This document shows, piece by piece, positions 36,348-45,443 of a stretch of 61,435 nucleotides of DNA (position 1 is its first letter; the number at the start of each line of letters is the position of its first letter). A program made the position numbers and the translations under genes. Origin of the DNA: Actinomycetota bacterium (GTDB lineage: Bacteria > Actinomycetota > Thermoleophilia > Solirubrobacterales > Solirubrobacteraceae). Location of the stretch: contig VAYS01000020.1 of NCBI GenBank assembly GCA_005883215.1, positions 1 to 61,435 on the forward strand, written 5' to 3'. The notes under the pieces are model-generated. The model made no database searches. It worked only from the letters and a program-made list of their open reading frames with translations, and was not told the DNA's origin.

Positions 36348-36348
<1 letters not shown>

Positions 36349-36374
36349 GTGGGCGGCCCACCCGCCGCTATACT
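36348..36374 (+). promoter_or_regulatory. Palindrome and candidate -10 box upstream of infC
   Basis: GGTGGGC-G-GCCCACC (36348-36362) begins at the stop codon of the collagen-like gene and could act as its terminator or as an operator. TATACT (36369-36374), 75 bases before infC, is the best -10 match in the spacer. No clear -35 box. Confidence 0.4.
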
Positions 36375-36448
36375 CGCCGCGTTGACCGCTTCGGGCTCTT
36401 CACCAGCGCCGCGCTAGACGTCCGCTTGACGCGCCGCCATAACAGCTA

Positions 36449-37375
36449 GTGCCGGTCCCCCGCAGGTTCGACCGGCGGCCTCCGGAGCGGGACCCCACTC
36501 GGATCAACGAGCGCATTCGCGTTCCCGAGGTGCGCCTGATCGGTGAGGACGGCTCGCAGGTCGGCGTCCTGGCGATCGACGACGCGCTGCGCTACGCCCA
36601 GGAGCGCGATCTGGACCTGGTCGAGGTGGCGCCCGAGGCGCGTCCCCCGGTGTGCCGCGTGCTCGACTACTCCAAGTACAAGTACGAGCAGGCCCAGAAG
36701 CAAAAGCAGGCGCGGCGACACCAGCAGCAGATCACCGTTCGCGAGATCAAGTTCCGTCCCAAGATCGCCGAGCACGACTACGCGACCAAGAAGGGGCACG
36801 TCGAGCGCTTCCTGCGCCACAAGGACAAGGTCAAGATCACGATCATGTTCCGCGGCCGCGAGGTCACCCATCCCGAGCGCGGCACGGCGATCCTCGGCCG
36901 GCTGGCCGACGAGCTAAGCCAACTGGCGGTCGTCGAGCAGCATCCGGTGCAGGACGGCCGCAACATGACCATGCTGCTGGCGCCCTCGCGCGCGGTCATG
37001 GCCGGCCAGGTAGACGGGGATCAGGCCCTCGAGACGGTGACCAGCGACGCCGACGACGGTCAGGGCGACGTCGCCGCCAAGGCCAACGCCGCCGCCCAGG
37101 ACGCCGCCGAGGCCCGGAGCGAGGCCAAGGGCAGAGCCGCCCCGCAGGCCGAGCCCGAGGCGACGCCCGAGGCCGAGGGGGCCGCCGCGAAGGCCGAGCC
37201 GGAGGCGACGCCCGAGGCGGAGGGGGCCGCCGCGAAGGCCGAGCCCCAGGAGGGCGTCGAGGAGCAGGCGGAGACCAAGGGCAAGGAGACGAGCGGGCAA
37301 CCCGACGGTCCCCCCGACGGGGCCAAGCCCACCCGCGGCAAGCAGCAGAAGGCCGCCGCCTCCGCGCGACGCTGA
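36449..37375 (+). CDS. infC: Translation initiation factor IF-3 with long Ala/Glu-rich C-terminal extension
   Basis: The first 185 residues are a normal IF-3: [40 protein letters not shown], linker helix [13 protein letters not shown]-domain [20 protein letters not shown] and [20 protein letters not shown]. It binds the 30S subunit and checks start codons. Residues 186-308 are an added acidic, disordered tail with two tandem copies of [15 protein letters not shown]. Myxococcus IF-3 (DsgA) is a known case of a C-terminally extended IF-3, though shorter. I used GTG 36449; no rare ATT/ATC start of the E. coli kind is evident. First gene of the infC-rpmI-rplT operon. Confidence 0.95.
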   Translation: MPVPRRFDRRPPERDPTRINERIRVPEVRLIGEDGSQVGVLAIDDALRYAQERDLDLVEVAPEARPPVCRVLDYSKYKYEQAQKQKQARRHQQQITVREIKFRPKIAEHDYATKKGHVERFLRHKDKVKITIMFRGREVTHPERGTAILGRLADELSQLAVVEQHPVQDGRNMTMLLAPSRAVMAGQVDGDQALETVTSDADDGQGDVAAKANAAAQDAAEARSEAKGRAAPQAEPEATPEAEGAAAKAEPEATPEAEGAAAKAEPQEGVEEQAETKGKETSGQPDGPPDGAKPTRGKQQKAAASARR

Positions 37376-37419
37376 TCTCCCGCCGTCGCGACGGGCGTTT
37401 GCCATACTGGGCGCCCGCG

Positions 37420-37620
37420 ATGCCCAAGATGAAGACGCACTCCGGCGCCAAGAAGCGCTTTCACAAGACCGCCCGCGGCCGGCTGCGCGCCCGGCACGCC
37501 TTCACGAGCCACATGCTCGAGCACAAGTCGCCCAAGCGCAAGCGCCGCCTGGCCAGGCCGGCCAAGGTCGCCGGCGTGGACGCCAAGCGGGTGCGCCGGC
37601 TCCTGAGGACGGGCCCGTGA
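37420..37620 (+). CDS. rpmI: Ribosomal protein bL35
   Basis: 66 residues: [39 protein letters not shown], ending in the basic RRLLRTGP. This is the standard length and motif set of L35 (large subunit). It is second in infC-rpmI-rplT; its stop overlaps the rplT GTG (GTGA), so the two are coupled. It is hidden inside a longer meaningless open frame and should be read from ATG 37420. Confidence 0.96.
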   Translation: MPKMKTHSGAKKRFHKTARGRLRARHAFTSHMLEHKSPKRKRRLARPAKVAGVDAKRVRRLLRTGP

Positions 37621-37976
37621 CGCGGGTCAAGCGCTCCCTGCACGCGCGCAAGAAGCGCCGCGCGGTGCTCGACCGGGCCAAGGGCTATCGGGGCGACGCC
37701 CACGCGCACTACCGGCAGGCCAAGGAAGCGGTCATGAAGGCCGACGCCTACGCCTACCGTGACCGGCGCAACCGCAAGCGCGACTTCCGCCGCCTGTGGA
37801 TCACCCGCATCAACGCCGCCGCCCGCCAGAACGGCATGAGCTACTCCCAGTTCATGCACGGCCTGCACAGCGCCGGGATCGAGCTGGACCGCAAGGTGCT
37901 GGCCGACATCGCCGTGCGCGACGCCGAGACCTTCCGCCGATTCGCCGAGGCCGCCCGGGAGGCGTCGACTGCCTAG
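37617..37976 (+). CDS. rplT: Ribosomal protein bL20
   Basis: 119 residues: [59 protein letters not shown], the typical L20 sequence, early-binding 23S rRNA assembly protein. In many bacteria L20 also represses its own operon by binding the leader mRNA; I see no clear leader pseudoknot here. It ends the operon, followed by a strong terminator. Confidence 0.97.
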   Translation: MTRVKRSLHARKKRRAVLDRAKGYRGDAHAHYRQAKEAVMKADAYAYRDRRNRKRDFRRLWITRINAAARQNGMSYSQFMHGLHSAGIELDRKVLADIAVRDAETFRRFAEAAREASTA

Positions 37977-38003
37977 ATCCTGGCCGTCGACACCACGAGC
38001 CTC

Positions 38004-38040
38004 ACGGGCGCCGCTCCCTCGGGACGGCGCCCGTTTTCGT
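38004..38040 (+). terminator. Intrinsic terminator of infC-rpmI-rplT
   Basis: ACGGGCGCCG and CGGCGCCCGT form a perfect 10-bp stem, extended inside by TCCC/GGGA, followed directly by TTTTCGTT. It is the clearest rho-independent terminator in the window. Confidence 0.92.
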
Positions 38041-38081
38041 TCTCGCCCACGACGCCGCCTCCGGATGACCACTACTCCCAG

Positions 38082-38843
38082 ATGACCAAGCCCACCGCTC
38101 AAGAGCCCCCGATCGCCTCGCCGGCCAACGCCCGGCTGCGGGCGATCGTGCGCCTTCACCGTCGGCGCGAGCGCGAGAACACCGGGCGCTTCGTGGCCGA
38201 GGGCGAGGATCTGCTCGCCGCCGCCGACGCCGCCGACTGGCCCGCGCTGGAGCGCTACTGCGCCGCAGGGAGCGGGCTGCCGGGCCGCCAGGTAAAGCCC
38301 CACCTGCTGGGGCGGGTCTCCACACTGGGCTCGGGCACCCGGGCCCTCGCCGTCTACGAGCAGCGCTTCGCCCGTCCGACCGGGCCGGTGTGCGTGTACC
38401 TGCATGGGGTGGCCGATCCCGGCAACGTGGGGGCGGCGCTGCGCGCGGCGCTGGCCTTCGACGGCAGCTGCGTCGCGCTCGGGCCCGGCTGCGCCGACCC
38501 CTACTCGCCCAAGGCGGTGCGGGCCAGCATGGGCGCGGTCTTCCGGGTCCCGCTGGCCCGAGCCGGGCCCCGCGAGCTGCCGGGAATCCGGCTGGCGCTC
38601 GTCCCGGGCGCTGGTCGTCCGCTCGCCGACGCCGTCGCCGCGCTGCACCGCCGCGCCGACGACACTCTCCCCGACGTCAGCCTCCTGATCGGCGCCGAGC
38701 GCGAGGGCCTGTCGGTCGAGGCCCTGCGCGAGGCCGAGGAGACGTGCCACATCGCGATCTCCGGGCGGGCCGATTCGCTCAACGCGGCGATGGCCCTCAC
38801 CGTCGCCCTGTACGAGCTCGCGAAACATAGGATCCGCCGGTGA
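38082..38843 (+). CDS. TrmH/SpoU-family RNA methyltransferase
   Basis: 253 residues. The N-terminal substrate domain (RLRAIVRLHRRRERENTGRF, VAEGEDLL) is followed by the SPOUT knot with the three motifs: HGVADPGNVGAALRAALAFD, LLIGAEREGLS, and ISGRADSLNAAMALTVALYE. It would 2'-O-methylate rRNA or tRNA using SAM; the exact target base cannot be told. A SpoU-type gene between rplT and pheS is a widely conserved order. The stop overlaps the pheS GTG. Confidence 0.92.
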   Translation: MTKPTAQEPPIASPANARLRAIVRLHRRRERENTGRFVAEGEDLLAAADAADWPALERYCAAGSGLPGRQVKPHLLGRVSTLGSGTRALAVYEQRFARPTGPVCVYLHGVADPGNVGAALRAALAFDGSCVALGPGCADPYSPKAVRASMGAVFRVPLARAGPRELPGIRLALVPGAGRPLADAVAALHRRADDTLPDVSLLIGAEREGLSVEALREAEETCHIAISGRADSLNAAMALTVALYELAKHRIRR

Positions 38844-39895
38844 GCGCCACCGCCGAGAGAATCGCCGCGTTGCGGGCCGAGGCGGAGGACGCGATCGCCG
38901 ATGCCCCGTCCACGGCGCAGCTCGAACAGCTGCGGGTGACCTACCTCGGCCGCAAGGCCGAGCTTCCCAACCTGCTGCGCGAGGTCAGCCAGCTGCCGGC
39001 CGAGGAGCGGGCCCAGGTCGGGCGCGCGGCCAACGAGGCGCGCCAGGCGCTCGAGCGGTTGATCGAGCGCCGCGCCAGGGAGCTGGATGCCTCCGAGCTG
39101 CAGGAGCGCCTGGAGGCCGACCGCGTCGACGTGACGCTGCCCGGCGCGCCGCCCCAGCCGGTCGGACACCACCACCTGCTCAGCGCCACCCGGCGCGAGA
39201 TGGAGGACGTCTTCCTGGGCCTTGGGTTCTCGATCGCCGAGGGTCCCGAGATCGAGCGCGTCTACTACAACTTCGACGCGCTCAACCACGACCCGACGCA
39301 CCCGGCGCGGGCCCGGACCGACACCTTCTACGTCTCCGAGGAAGTGGTTCTGCGCACCCATACCTCGCCAGTGCAGATCCGGGCGATGGAGGCGGCGCCG
39401 CCACCCCTGTACGCGATCATGCCCGGGCGCGTCTACCGCCCCGACTCCGACGCCACCCACACGCCGCAGTTCCATCAGCTCGAGGGACTGGCCGTGGACG
39501 AGGACGTCACCCTGGCCGACCTGAAGGGGACGCTGCTGGCGTTTGCCCGGGGGATCTTCGGCGAGGGCCGCGAGGTGCTGATGCGCCCGCACTACTTCCC
39601 CTTCACCGAGCCGTCGGTCGAGGTCGACGTCTCCTGCTTTGCCTGCGCGCGCGGCACGCGCCCGGACGGTTCGCGCTGCTCGCTGTGCAAGGGCTCGGGC
39701 TGGCTGGAGGTGCTGGGCGCCGGGATGGTCCACCCCAACGTCTTCTCACACGTGCGCGAGCACGGCTATGACCCCGAGCGGGTGCAGGGGTTCGCGTTCG
39801 GGATGGGAATCGAGCGGATCGCCATGCTCAAGCACGGGATCCCCGACCTGCGCCTGTTCTTCGACAACGACGTGCGCTTCCTGGAGCAGTTCTAG
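38840..39895 (+). CDS. pheS: Phenylalanyl-tRNA synthetase alpha subunit
   Basis: 351 residues from GTG, coupled to the methylase stop. An N-terminal coiled coil (about residues 1-90) binds tRNA. The catalytic class II core follows with DALNHDPTHPARARTDTFYV, RVYRPDSDATHTPQFHQLEG (motif 2) and FGMGIERIAMLKHGIPDLR (motif 3). C266, C269, C280 and C283 (CFAC ... CSLC) form a four-Cys knuckle found in many PheS proteins and probably bind zinc. Forms an alpha2beta2 enzyme with PheT, whose gene follows without a gap. Confidence 0.97.
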   Translation: MSATAERIAALRAEAEDAIADAPSTAQLEQLRVTYLGRKAELPNLLREVSQLPAEERAQVGRAANEARQALERLIERRARELDASELQERLEADRVDVTLPGAPPQPVGHHHLLSATRREMEDVFLGLGFSIAEGPEIERVYYNFDALNHDPTHPARARTDTFYVSEEVVLRTHTSPVQIRAMEAAPPPLYAIMPGRVYRPDSDATHTPQFHQLEGLAVDEDVTLADLKGTLLAFARGIFGEGREVLMRPHYFPFTEPSVEVDVSCFACARGTRPDGSRCSLCKGSGWLEVLGAGMVHPNVFSHVREHGYDPERVQGFAFGMGIERIAMLKHGIPDLRLFFDNDVRFLEQF

Positions 39896-42313
39896 ATGCG
39901 CCTGCCGATCGAATGGCTGCACGAGTACTGCCGCCCGGCGCTGTCCACCACCCAGCTGGCCGAGCGCCTGTCGATGACCGGCACCAACGTGGAGCGGACG
40001 TTTCACCACGGAGCGCTGGCCAGCGACCGCTACGTGGTGGGCGTGGTCTCGGAGGTGGCGCCCCACCCCGACGCCGAGCGCCTGCGGGTGTGCCGCGTGG
40101 ACCTGGGGAGCGAACAGGCCTCGATCGTGTGCGGCGCGCCCAACGTCGCCGCCGGGCAGACCGTCGCCGTGGCCAAGCCCGGCGCCGTACTGGCCGACGG
40201 GCGCACGCTCGAGCCCGCGCGCCTGCGGGGCGTGGTCTCCGAGGGCATGGTCCTGGCCGAGGACGAGCTGGGCATCGGCGCCGACCACAGCGGCATCCTC
40301 GTGCTCGACTCCGGGCCCGCTCCGGGGACCCCGCTGGCCGACGTGCTGGCGCTCGGCACCGACGTGATCGAGCTCGAGATCACGCCCAACCGCCCCGACT
40401 GCCTCGGCGTCTACGGGGTGGCGCGCGAGGTCCACGCGGCGACCGGCGCCGCCCTGGCCGATCCTCCGTGGGCGGTCGACCCGGGCTCGTCCGAGCCCCG
40501 GGCGAGCGACGTGCAGATCGCCGTCGAGGCGCCCGACCTGTGCCCGCGCTTTACCGCGCGGGTGTATGAGAACGTGCGGATCGGGCCTTCGCCGGCGTGG
40601 CTGAAGGCCCGGCTGATGGCCGCCGGGCAGCGCCCGATCTCCAACGTCGTCGACATCACCAACTACGTCATGCTGCTCACCGGCCAGCCGCTGCACGCCT
40701 TCGACCTGGACTTGGTCGCCGGCCACCGCCTGGTGGTGCGCCGGGCCGAGGACGGCGAGCGGCTGCGCACGCTGGACGGGATCGAGCGCGTGCTCGACCC
40801 AGACACGGTGGTGATCTGCGACGACCAAGGGCTCTCCAGCCTGGCCGGGATCATGGGCGGCGAGCGCTCGGAGGTGGCAACCGGCACCACGCGCGTGCTG
40901 ATGGAGTCGGCCACGTGGGCCGGGGACAACATCCAGCGCTCCTCGGTGCGCCTGGGCTTGCGCAGCGAGGCCTCAAGCCGGTTTGAGAAATGGCTCTCGC
41001 CCGAGTCGGCGATGGAGGCTCAGGCGATGGCGGCGCGGCTGATGACCGAGGTGGTGGGGGCCAGCCTGCTGCCCGGCACGATCGACGTCGGCGGTCCCGG
41101 CCCCGATCCGGAGCGGGTGAGGCTGCGCACCGAGCGGGTGAAATCGCTGCTGGGCGCCGAGATCACGGCGAAGCGCTGCACGGAGATCCTCGAGGCGCTG
41201 GGGTTTGGCGTGGCCTCCGAGGACGAGGGGCTGGTGGCGACGGTGCCGCATTGGCGCCGGCGCGACGTGGCCCGGGAGGTCGACCTGGTCGAGGAGGTGG
41301 CGCGCATCGAGGGGGTCGACCGCCTGCCCGCCACGCTGCCCCCCCGCCGCGGCGCCGCCGGGCGGCTGACCCACGCCCAGCGCCTGCGCCGGCGGGCCGA
41401 GGACGTGCTGGTAGGTCGCGGCCTGTACGAGTCGGTGGGTTGGAGCTTTGCCCCGGGCGATCTCGCCGATCGGCTGCGGCTCGGGCTCGACGATCCCCGG
41501 CGGGCGATGGTGGCGCTGGAGAACCCCATGTCGGCCGAGCAGTCGCGCATGCGCTCGACGCTGTTGGGGTCGCTGCTCGACGTGCTCGCCCGCAACCTGG
41601 CCCACGGGACGGCGGATGTGGGCCTGTTCGAGGCCGGGGTGGTGCACCGGGCGGCCGACGGGGGCTCGGATACCGGCGCCGTCGAGCACCACGCCCTGGG
41701 CGCGCTGTGCACCGGGGCCCTGGCCCCCGAGTCCTGGCGCCATGGCACCGGCGCAAGGTGGGACTTCTTCGCGGTCAAGGCGCTGGTCGAGGCCCTGCTC
41801 GGCGCGCTCGAGGTCTCGTTTGAGACCGTGCCCGCCGACGAGCCCTTCCTGCATCCGGGGCGCGCGGCGGCGGTGGTGATAGCCGGTGCGGTCGCCGGGT
41901 GGCTGGGGGAGATCCATCCTCTGGTCGCCCGCGCCTGGGAGCTCGAGCCGATGCTGGCCGGCTTCGAGCTCAACCTCTCCCAGGTGACGGAGGCCGCCCC
42001 CCCGGTGAGCACCTACCGCGATGTCACCAGCTATCCCGCCGTCCGGCAGGACCTGGCCGTCGTGGTGAGCGAGGAGATCCCGGCGGGGCGGGTGCTTCAG
42101 GCGCTGGCCGACGGGGCCGGTCCGCTGCTCGCGCGCGCGCGTGTATTTGACGTCTACCGGGGCGACCAGGTCGGCCCCGGGCGGGTCTCGCTCGCGGTGC
42201 GCTGCGAGTTTCGCGCCCCGGACCGGACGCTGACCGAGGCGGAGGTGGCCGAGCTGCGCGAGCGGGTCACCGCGACGCTGGCCGAGCGGGTGGGGGGGAC
42301 GCTGCGTGCCTAG
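39896..42313 (+). CDS. pheT: Phenylalanyl-tRNA synthetase beta subunit
   Basis: 805 residues, full length. Domains in order: N-terminal MRLPIEWLHEYC, tRNA-binding EMAP-like domain (YVVGVVSEVAPHPDAERLRV), B3/B4 editing domain (RPISNVVDITNYVMLLTGQP), B5 DNA-binding-like domain, catalytic-like module (MENPMS-type VALENPMSAEQSRMR), and the C-terminal FDX-ACB domain (YRDVTSYPAVRQDLAVVVSE). The ATG directly follows the pheS stop, and its end overlaps argC by 8 bases, linking aminoacylation and arginine genes in one transcript. Confidence 0.97.
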   Translation: MRLPIEWLHEYCRPALSTTQLAERLSMTGTNVERTFHHGALASDRYVVGVVSEVAPHPDAERLRVCRVDLGSEQASIVCGAPNVAAGQTVAVAKPGAVLADGRTLEPARLRGVVSEGMVLAEDELGIGADHSGILVLDSGPAPGTPLADVLALGTDVIELEITPNRPDCLGVYGVAREVHAATGAALADPPWAVDPGSSEPRASDVQIAVEAPDLCPRFTARVYENVRIGPSPAWLKARLMAAGQRPISNVVDITNYVMLLTGQPLHAFDLDLVAGHRLVVRRAEDGERLRTLDGIERVLDPDTVVICDDQGLSSLAGIMGGERSEVATGTTRVLMESATWAGDNIQRSSVRLGLRSEASSRFEKWLSPESAMEAQAMAARLMTEVVGASLLPGTIDVGGPGPDPERVRLRTERVKSLLGAEITAKRCTEILEALGFGVASEDEGLVATVPHWRRRDVAREVDLVEEVARIEGVDRLPATLPPRRGAAGRLTHAQRLRRRAEDVLVGRGLYESVGWSFAPGDLADRLRLGLDDPRRAMVALENPMSAEQSRMRSTLLGSLLDVLARNLAHGTADVGLFEAGVVHRAADGGSDTGAVEHHALGALCTGALAPESWRHGTGARWDFFAVKALVEALLGALEVSFETVPADEPFLHPGRAAAVVIAGAVAGWLGEIHPLVARAWELEPMLAGFELNLSQVTEAAPPVSTYRDVTSYPAVRQDLAVVVSEEIPAGRVLQALADGAGPLLARARVFDVYRGDQVGPGRVSLAVRCEFRAPDRTLTEAEVAELRERVTATLAERVGGTLRA

Positions 42314-43301
42314 CGTGCTGGTGGCCGGAGCCTCGGGCTACGCGGGCGCGCTGGCGGCGCGCCTGGTGATGCGCCACCCCGAATTCGAGCTGGCGGCGGT
42401 CACCGCGCGCTCGGACGTGGGCCGGCGCCTGGACGATCTCTATCCGCGCCACCGGGTCCCGCTCGAGCTCGAGGCCTTCGACGCCGACCGCCACGCCGGC
42501 GTGGACGCCGCGCTGGTCGCCTATCCCCACGGCGCCTCGGCGCCGGTGGTCGCCGCCCTGCGGGAGGCCGGCGTCTCGGTGGTCGACCTCTCCGCCGATT
42601 TTCGCCTGCAAGACCTGGCCGTCTACGAACACTGGTACGGCCCCCACGGGGCGCCCCAGTTGCTGCCCGAGGCGGTCTACGGGCTCACCGAGCTTCACCG
42701 CGAGCGCGTGGCCCAGAGCCGCCTGGTGGCCAACCCGGGCTGCTATCCCACCGCCACCCTGCTGGCGCTGGCGCCGCTCGCCCGCGCCGGGTTGATCGCC
42801 GACGCCGTGATCGACGCCAAGTCGGGCGTCTCGGGGGCCGGGCGCGCCGCCAACGACACCACCCACTTCGTCTCGGCCGACGAGAACGTCACCCCCTACG
42901 GCGTCGGCGGCCACCGCCACCTGCCCGAGATCGAGCAGGAGCTCGCCCTCCTGGACGCGCCGGTGATCCCCACCTTCACCCCGCACCTGCTGCCCCTGGA
43001 CCAGGGGGAGCTGGTGAGCTGCTACGTGACCCCGTCGCGCGCGGTCTCCCAGGCCGAGCTCGAGGAGCAGTTCGCCGACGCCTACGCCGAGGAGCCGTTC
43101 ATCGAGGTCGTCGATCGGGTCCCCGGCGTGCGCGACGTCCGCGACACCAACATCTGCCGGATCTCGGTGCACGCCGACGAGCGCACGGGCAAGGTGTTGG
43201 CGTTCGCCGCCATCGACAATCTGTGGAAGGGCGCCGCGTCGCAGGCGGTCCAGAACCTCAACCTGATGTTCGGCCTGCCCGAGGAGGTGGGGCTGCGGTG
43301 A
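42306..43301 (+). CDS. argC: N-acetyl-gamma-glutamyl-phosphate reductase
   Basis: 331 residues, first of the arginine genes. NADP-binding VLVAGASGYAGALAARLVMR, catalytic Cys in VANPGCYPTATLLAL, and the substrate loop KSGVSGAGR. Third step of arginine synthesis: NADPH-dependent reduction of N-acetylglutamyl phosphate. The GTG start lies within the last codons of pheT, and the stop overlaps the argJ start (GTGA), so translation is coupled on both sides. Confidence 0.97.
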   Translation: MPSVLVAGASGYAGALAARLVMRHPEFELAAVTARSDVGRRLDDLYPRHRVPLELEAFDADRHAGVDAALVAYPHGASAPVVAALREAGVSVVDLSADFRLQDLAVYEHWYGPHGAPQLLPEAVYGLTELHRERVAQSRLVANPGCYPTATLLALAPLARAGLIADAVIDAKSGVSGAGRAANDTTHFVSADENVTPYGVGGHRHLPEIEQELALLDAPVIPTFTPHLLPLDQGELVSCYVTPSRAVSQAELEEQFADAYAEEPFIEVVDRVPGVRDVRDTNICRISVHADERTGKVLAFAAIDNLWKGAASQAVQNLNLMFGLPEEVGLR

Positions 43302-44569
43302 GCACGGCGGCCAGTCCCCAGGGCGCCCGGGCGCCGTTCTTTCGCTCGCGCTGGGTCCCGGCGCCCGACCACGTCTTCGAACAGGTGGATGCCCCTCTAC
43401 CGGCCGGCTTTCGCGCCGCCGGCGTCGCCTGTGCGATCAAGCCCTCGGGCGACCTCGACCTCGGCCTGCTGGTGTGCGACGCGCCGGAGGTCACCAGCGC
43501 GGCGCGGTTTACGCGCTCGGGCACCCTCGCCGCGCCCGTCCTGCTCTGCCAAGAGCGCTGCCGGCTAGATGGGCTGCGCGCGGTGGCGGTCAACGCCGGC
43601 AATGCCAACGCCGCGACCGGGCGACCGGGGCTCGACGCCGCCGCCCACATGCAGGGTGCCGCGGCGGTGATCGCCGGGGTGCCGGAGGATCGCGTGGCGG
43701 TTGCGTCGACCGGGGTGATCGGCGTGCCCTTGCCCGGCGAGAAGGTCATCGCCGGCCTGCGGGCCGCGGGCGAGCGCCTGGCGCCCCAGGGCGCGGACGA
43801 CCTGGCCGAGGCGATCAAGACCACCGACGCCTACCCCAAGCGCGCCGCCCTGCGGGTCGAGCTCTCGGGCGGTCCCGTGCAGCTCAGCGCCCAGGCCAAG
43901 GGCGCGGGCATGATCTCGCCGGCCTTCGCCACCCTGCTGTGCTTCGTGCAGACCGACGCCGGACTGGAGCCGGCCACCGCCGACTTGCTGCTCGGCGTGT
44001 GCGTCAAACGCTCGTTCGACCGGATCTCGGTGGACGGTCAGCTGTCCACCAACGACACCGTGATCCTGCAGTGCTCGGGGCGCTCCGGGGTAAAGGTCGC
44101 GCCCGAGTCTGAGGACGAGGTTCGCTTCGGGGAGGCGCTGGATGCGCTCCTGCGCCAGCTGGCGCTGCTGATCGTGGCCGACGGCGAGGGAGCGTCGCGG
44201 ATCGGGCGCGTGGTGGTCTACGGCGGCGAGCCCGGTAGCGTGGAGGCGTGCGCCCGGGCGGTGGCCAACTCCCCCCTGGTAAAGACCGCGCTGCACGGAG
44301 CCGACCCCAACTGGGGGCGCATCGTCCAGGCCGCCGGGAGGGCATTGCCCGACACCTCTCCGCTGGCCCTGGACGTCAGCATCGAGGGCGTGTCGGTCTG
44401 TCGGCGCACCCAGGCCGCCGAGTTCGATCGGGCGGCGCTGGCGCAGGCCGTCCGCCGGCCCGAGGTGGAGTACGTAATCCAGCTGCCGGGTGAGGGCGCC
44501 GAGACCGAGGTCTTCTTCTCCGACCTCTCGCACGAGTACGTGACGATCAACGCGGAGTACACGACATGA
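43298..44569 (+). CDS. argJ: Bifunctional glutamate N-acetyltransferase / ornithine acetyltransferase
   Basis: 423 residues. GDLDLGLLVCDAPEVTSAAR, VNAGNANAATGRPGLDAAAH and GAGMISPAFATLLCFVQTDA are diagnostic; the Ala-Thr in FATLLC is the self-cleavage site that gives the alpha and beta chains and frees the nucleophilic Thr. The enzyme moves the acetyl group from acetylornithine back to glutamate; ArgJ in this kind of cluster usually makes a separate N-acetylglutamate synthase less needed. Translationally coupled to argC. Confidence 0.96.
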   Translation: MSTAASPQGARAPFFRSRWVPAPDHVFEQVDAPLPAGFRAAGVACAIKPSGDLDLGLLVCDAPEVTSAARFTRSGTLAAPVLLCQERCRLDGLRAVAVNAGNANAATGRPGLDAAAHMQGAAAVIAGVPEDRVAVASTGVIGVPLPGEKVIAGLRAAGERLAPQGADDLAEAIKTTDAYPKRAALRVELSGGPVQLSAQAKGAGMISPAFATLLCFVQTDAGLEPATADLLLGVCVKRSFDRISVDGQLSTNDTVILQCSGRSGVKVAPESEDEVRFGEALDALLRQLALLIVADGEGASRIGRVVVYGGEPGSVEACARAVANSPLVKTALHGADPNWGRIVQAAGRALPDTSPLALDVSIEGVSVCRRTQAAEFDRAALAQAVRRPEVEYVIQLPGEGAETEVFFSDLSHEYVTINAEYTT

Positions 44570-44585
44570 GCGAGGAGTGCCACCG

Positions 44586-45443
44586 GTGACCGAGCACCCC
44601 GAGATCGCCACCCTGCTGGAGGCCCTGCCCTACATCCGCCAGTTCCACGGGCGCACGGTCGTGATCAAGTACGGAGGCGCGGCGATGGAGGACCACGCCC
44701 TGCGCGAGGACTTCGCTCGCGACGTGGTGTTGCTCAAGTACGTGGGCATGAACCCCGTCGTCGTCCACGGCGGTGGCCCGGACATCACGACCTACATGGA
44801 GCGGCTGGGCCTTCCGGTCGAGTTCGTCGACGGCCTGCGGGTGTCCAGCGCCGACACCGTCGAGGTGGTCAAGATGGTGTTGGTCGGCAAGGTCAACAAG
44901 GACATCGTCCTGCGGCTCAACCGGCACGGCCAGCCGGCGGTGGGGCTGTGCGGGGACGACGGGCTGCTGTTTCGCGTGGGCCGCCGCGCCGCGCCGGGGG
45001 GCAAGGACATCGGCCTGGTGGGGGCGATCGAGCGGGTCGACGTCGACGTGCTCGAGCACATCGCCCAGGACTACATCCCGGTGGTGGCCTCGGTGGGAGC
45101 CGACGCCGAAGGCGCCTCCTACAACGTCAACGCCGACGAGGCGGCGGGCGCCGTCGCCCGCGCGCTGCGCGCGCACAAGGTGCTGTTCCTCACCGACGTC
45201 CCGGGGTGGCTGCGCGACCCGGATGACCAGGGCAGCCTGATCTCCCAGGCCGATGCCGATCAGGTCCAGGCGGCGCTGGAGACGGTCGGCGGCGGCATGC
45301 GGCCCAAGCTGCAGGCGTGCCTGGACGCCATCCACGGGGGCGTGACCAACGCTCACATCGTCGACGGCCGCGTGCCCCATTCCGTGCTGCTGGAGCTGTT
45401 CACCGACGCCGGCATCGGCACGCGCGTGGTCGCCGCGCGGTGA
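44586..45443 (+). CDS. argB: Acetylglutamate kinase
   Basis: 285 residues. VVIKYGGAAMEDHALREDFA and NPVVVHGGGPDITTYMERLG bind ATP phosphates; NVNADEAAGAVARALRAHKV and VPHSVLLELFTDAGIGTRVV are family hallmarks. I took GTG 44586, which has AGGAG about 8 bases before it, over the GTG three codons earlier that touches the same site. Usually the feedback-inhibited step of the pathway (arginine). An N-terminal helix as in arginine-sensitive kinases is present (ATLLEALPYIRQF). Confidence 0.96.
   Translation: MTEHPEIATLLEALPYIRQFHGRTVVIKYGGAAMEDHALREDFARDVVLLKYVGMNPVVVHGGGPDITTYMERLGLPVEFVDGLRVSSADTVEVVKMVLVGKVNKDIVLRLNRHGQPAVGLCGDDGLLFRVGRRAAPGGKDIGLVGAIERVDVDVLEHIAQDYIPVVASVGADAEGASYNVNADEAAGAVARALRAHKVLFLTDVPGWLRDPDDQGSLISQADADQVQAALETVGGGMRPKLQACLDAIHGGVTNAHIVDGRVPHSVLLELFTDAGIGTRVVAAR

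Noticed and set aside
36382..36417. Short leader peptide (TTG start, 11 codons) after the TATACT box ahead of infC
   Set aside because: Any GC-rich leader gives such a frame; no Thr/Phe/His run or attenuator hairpins support it.
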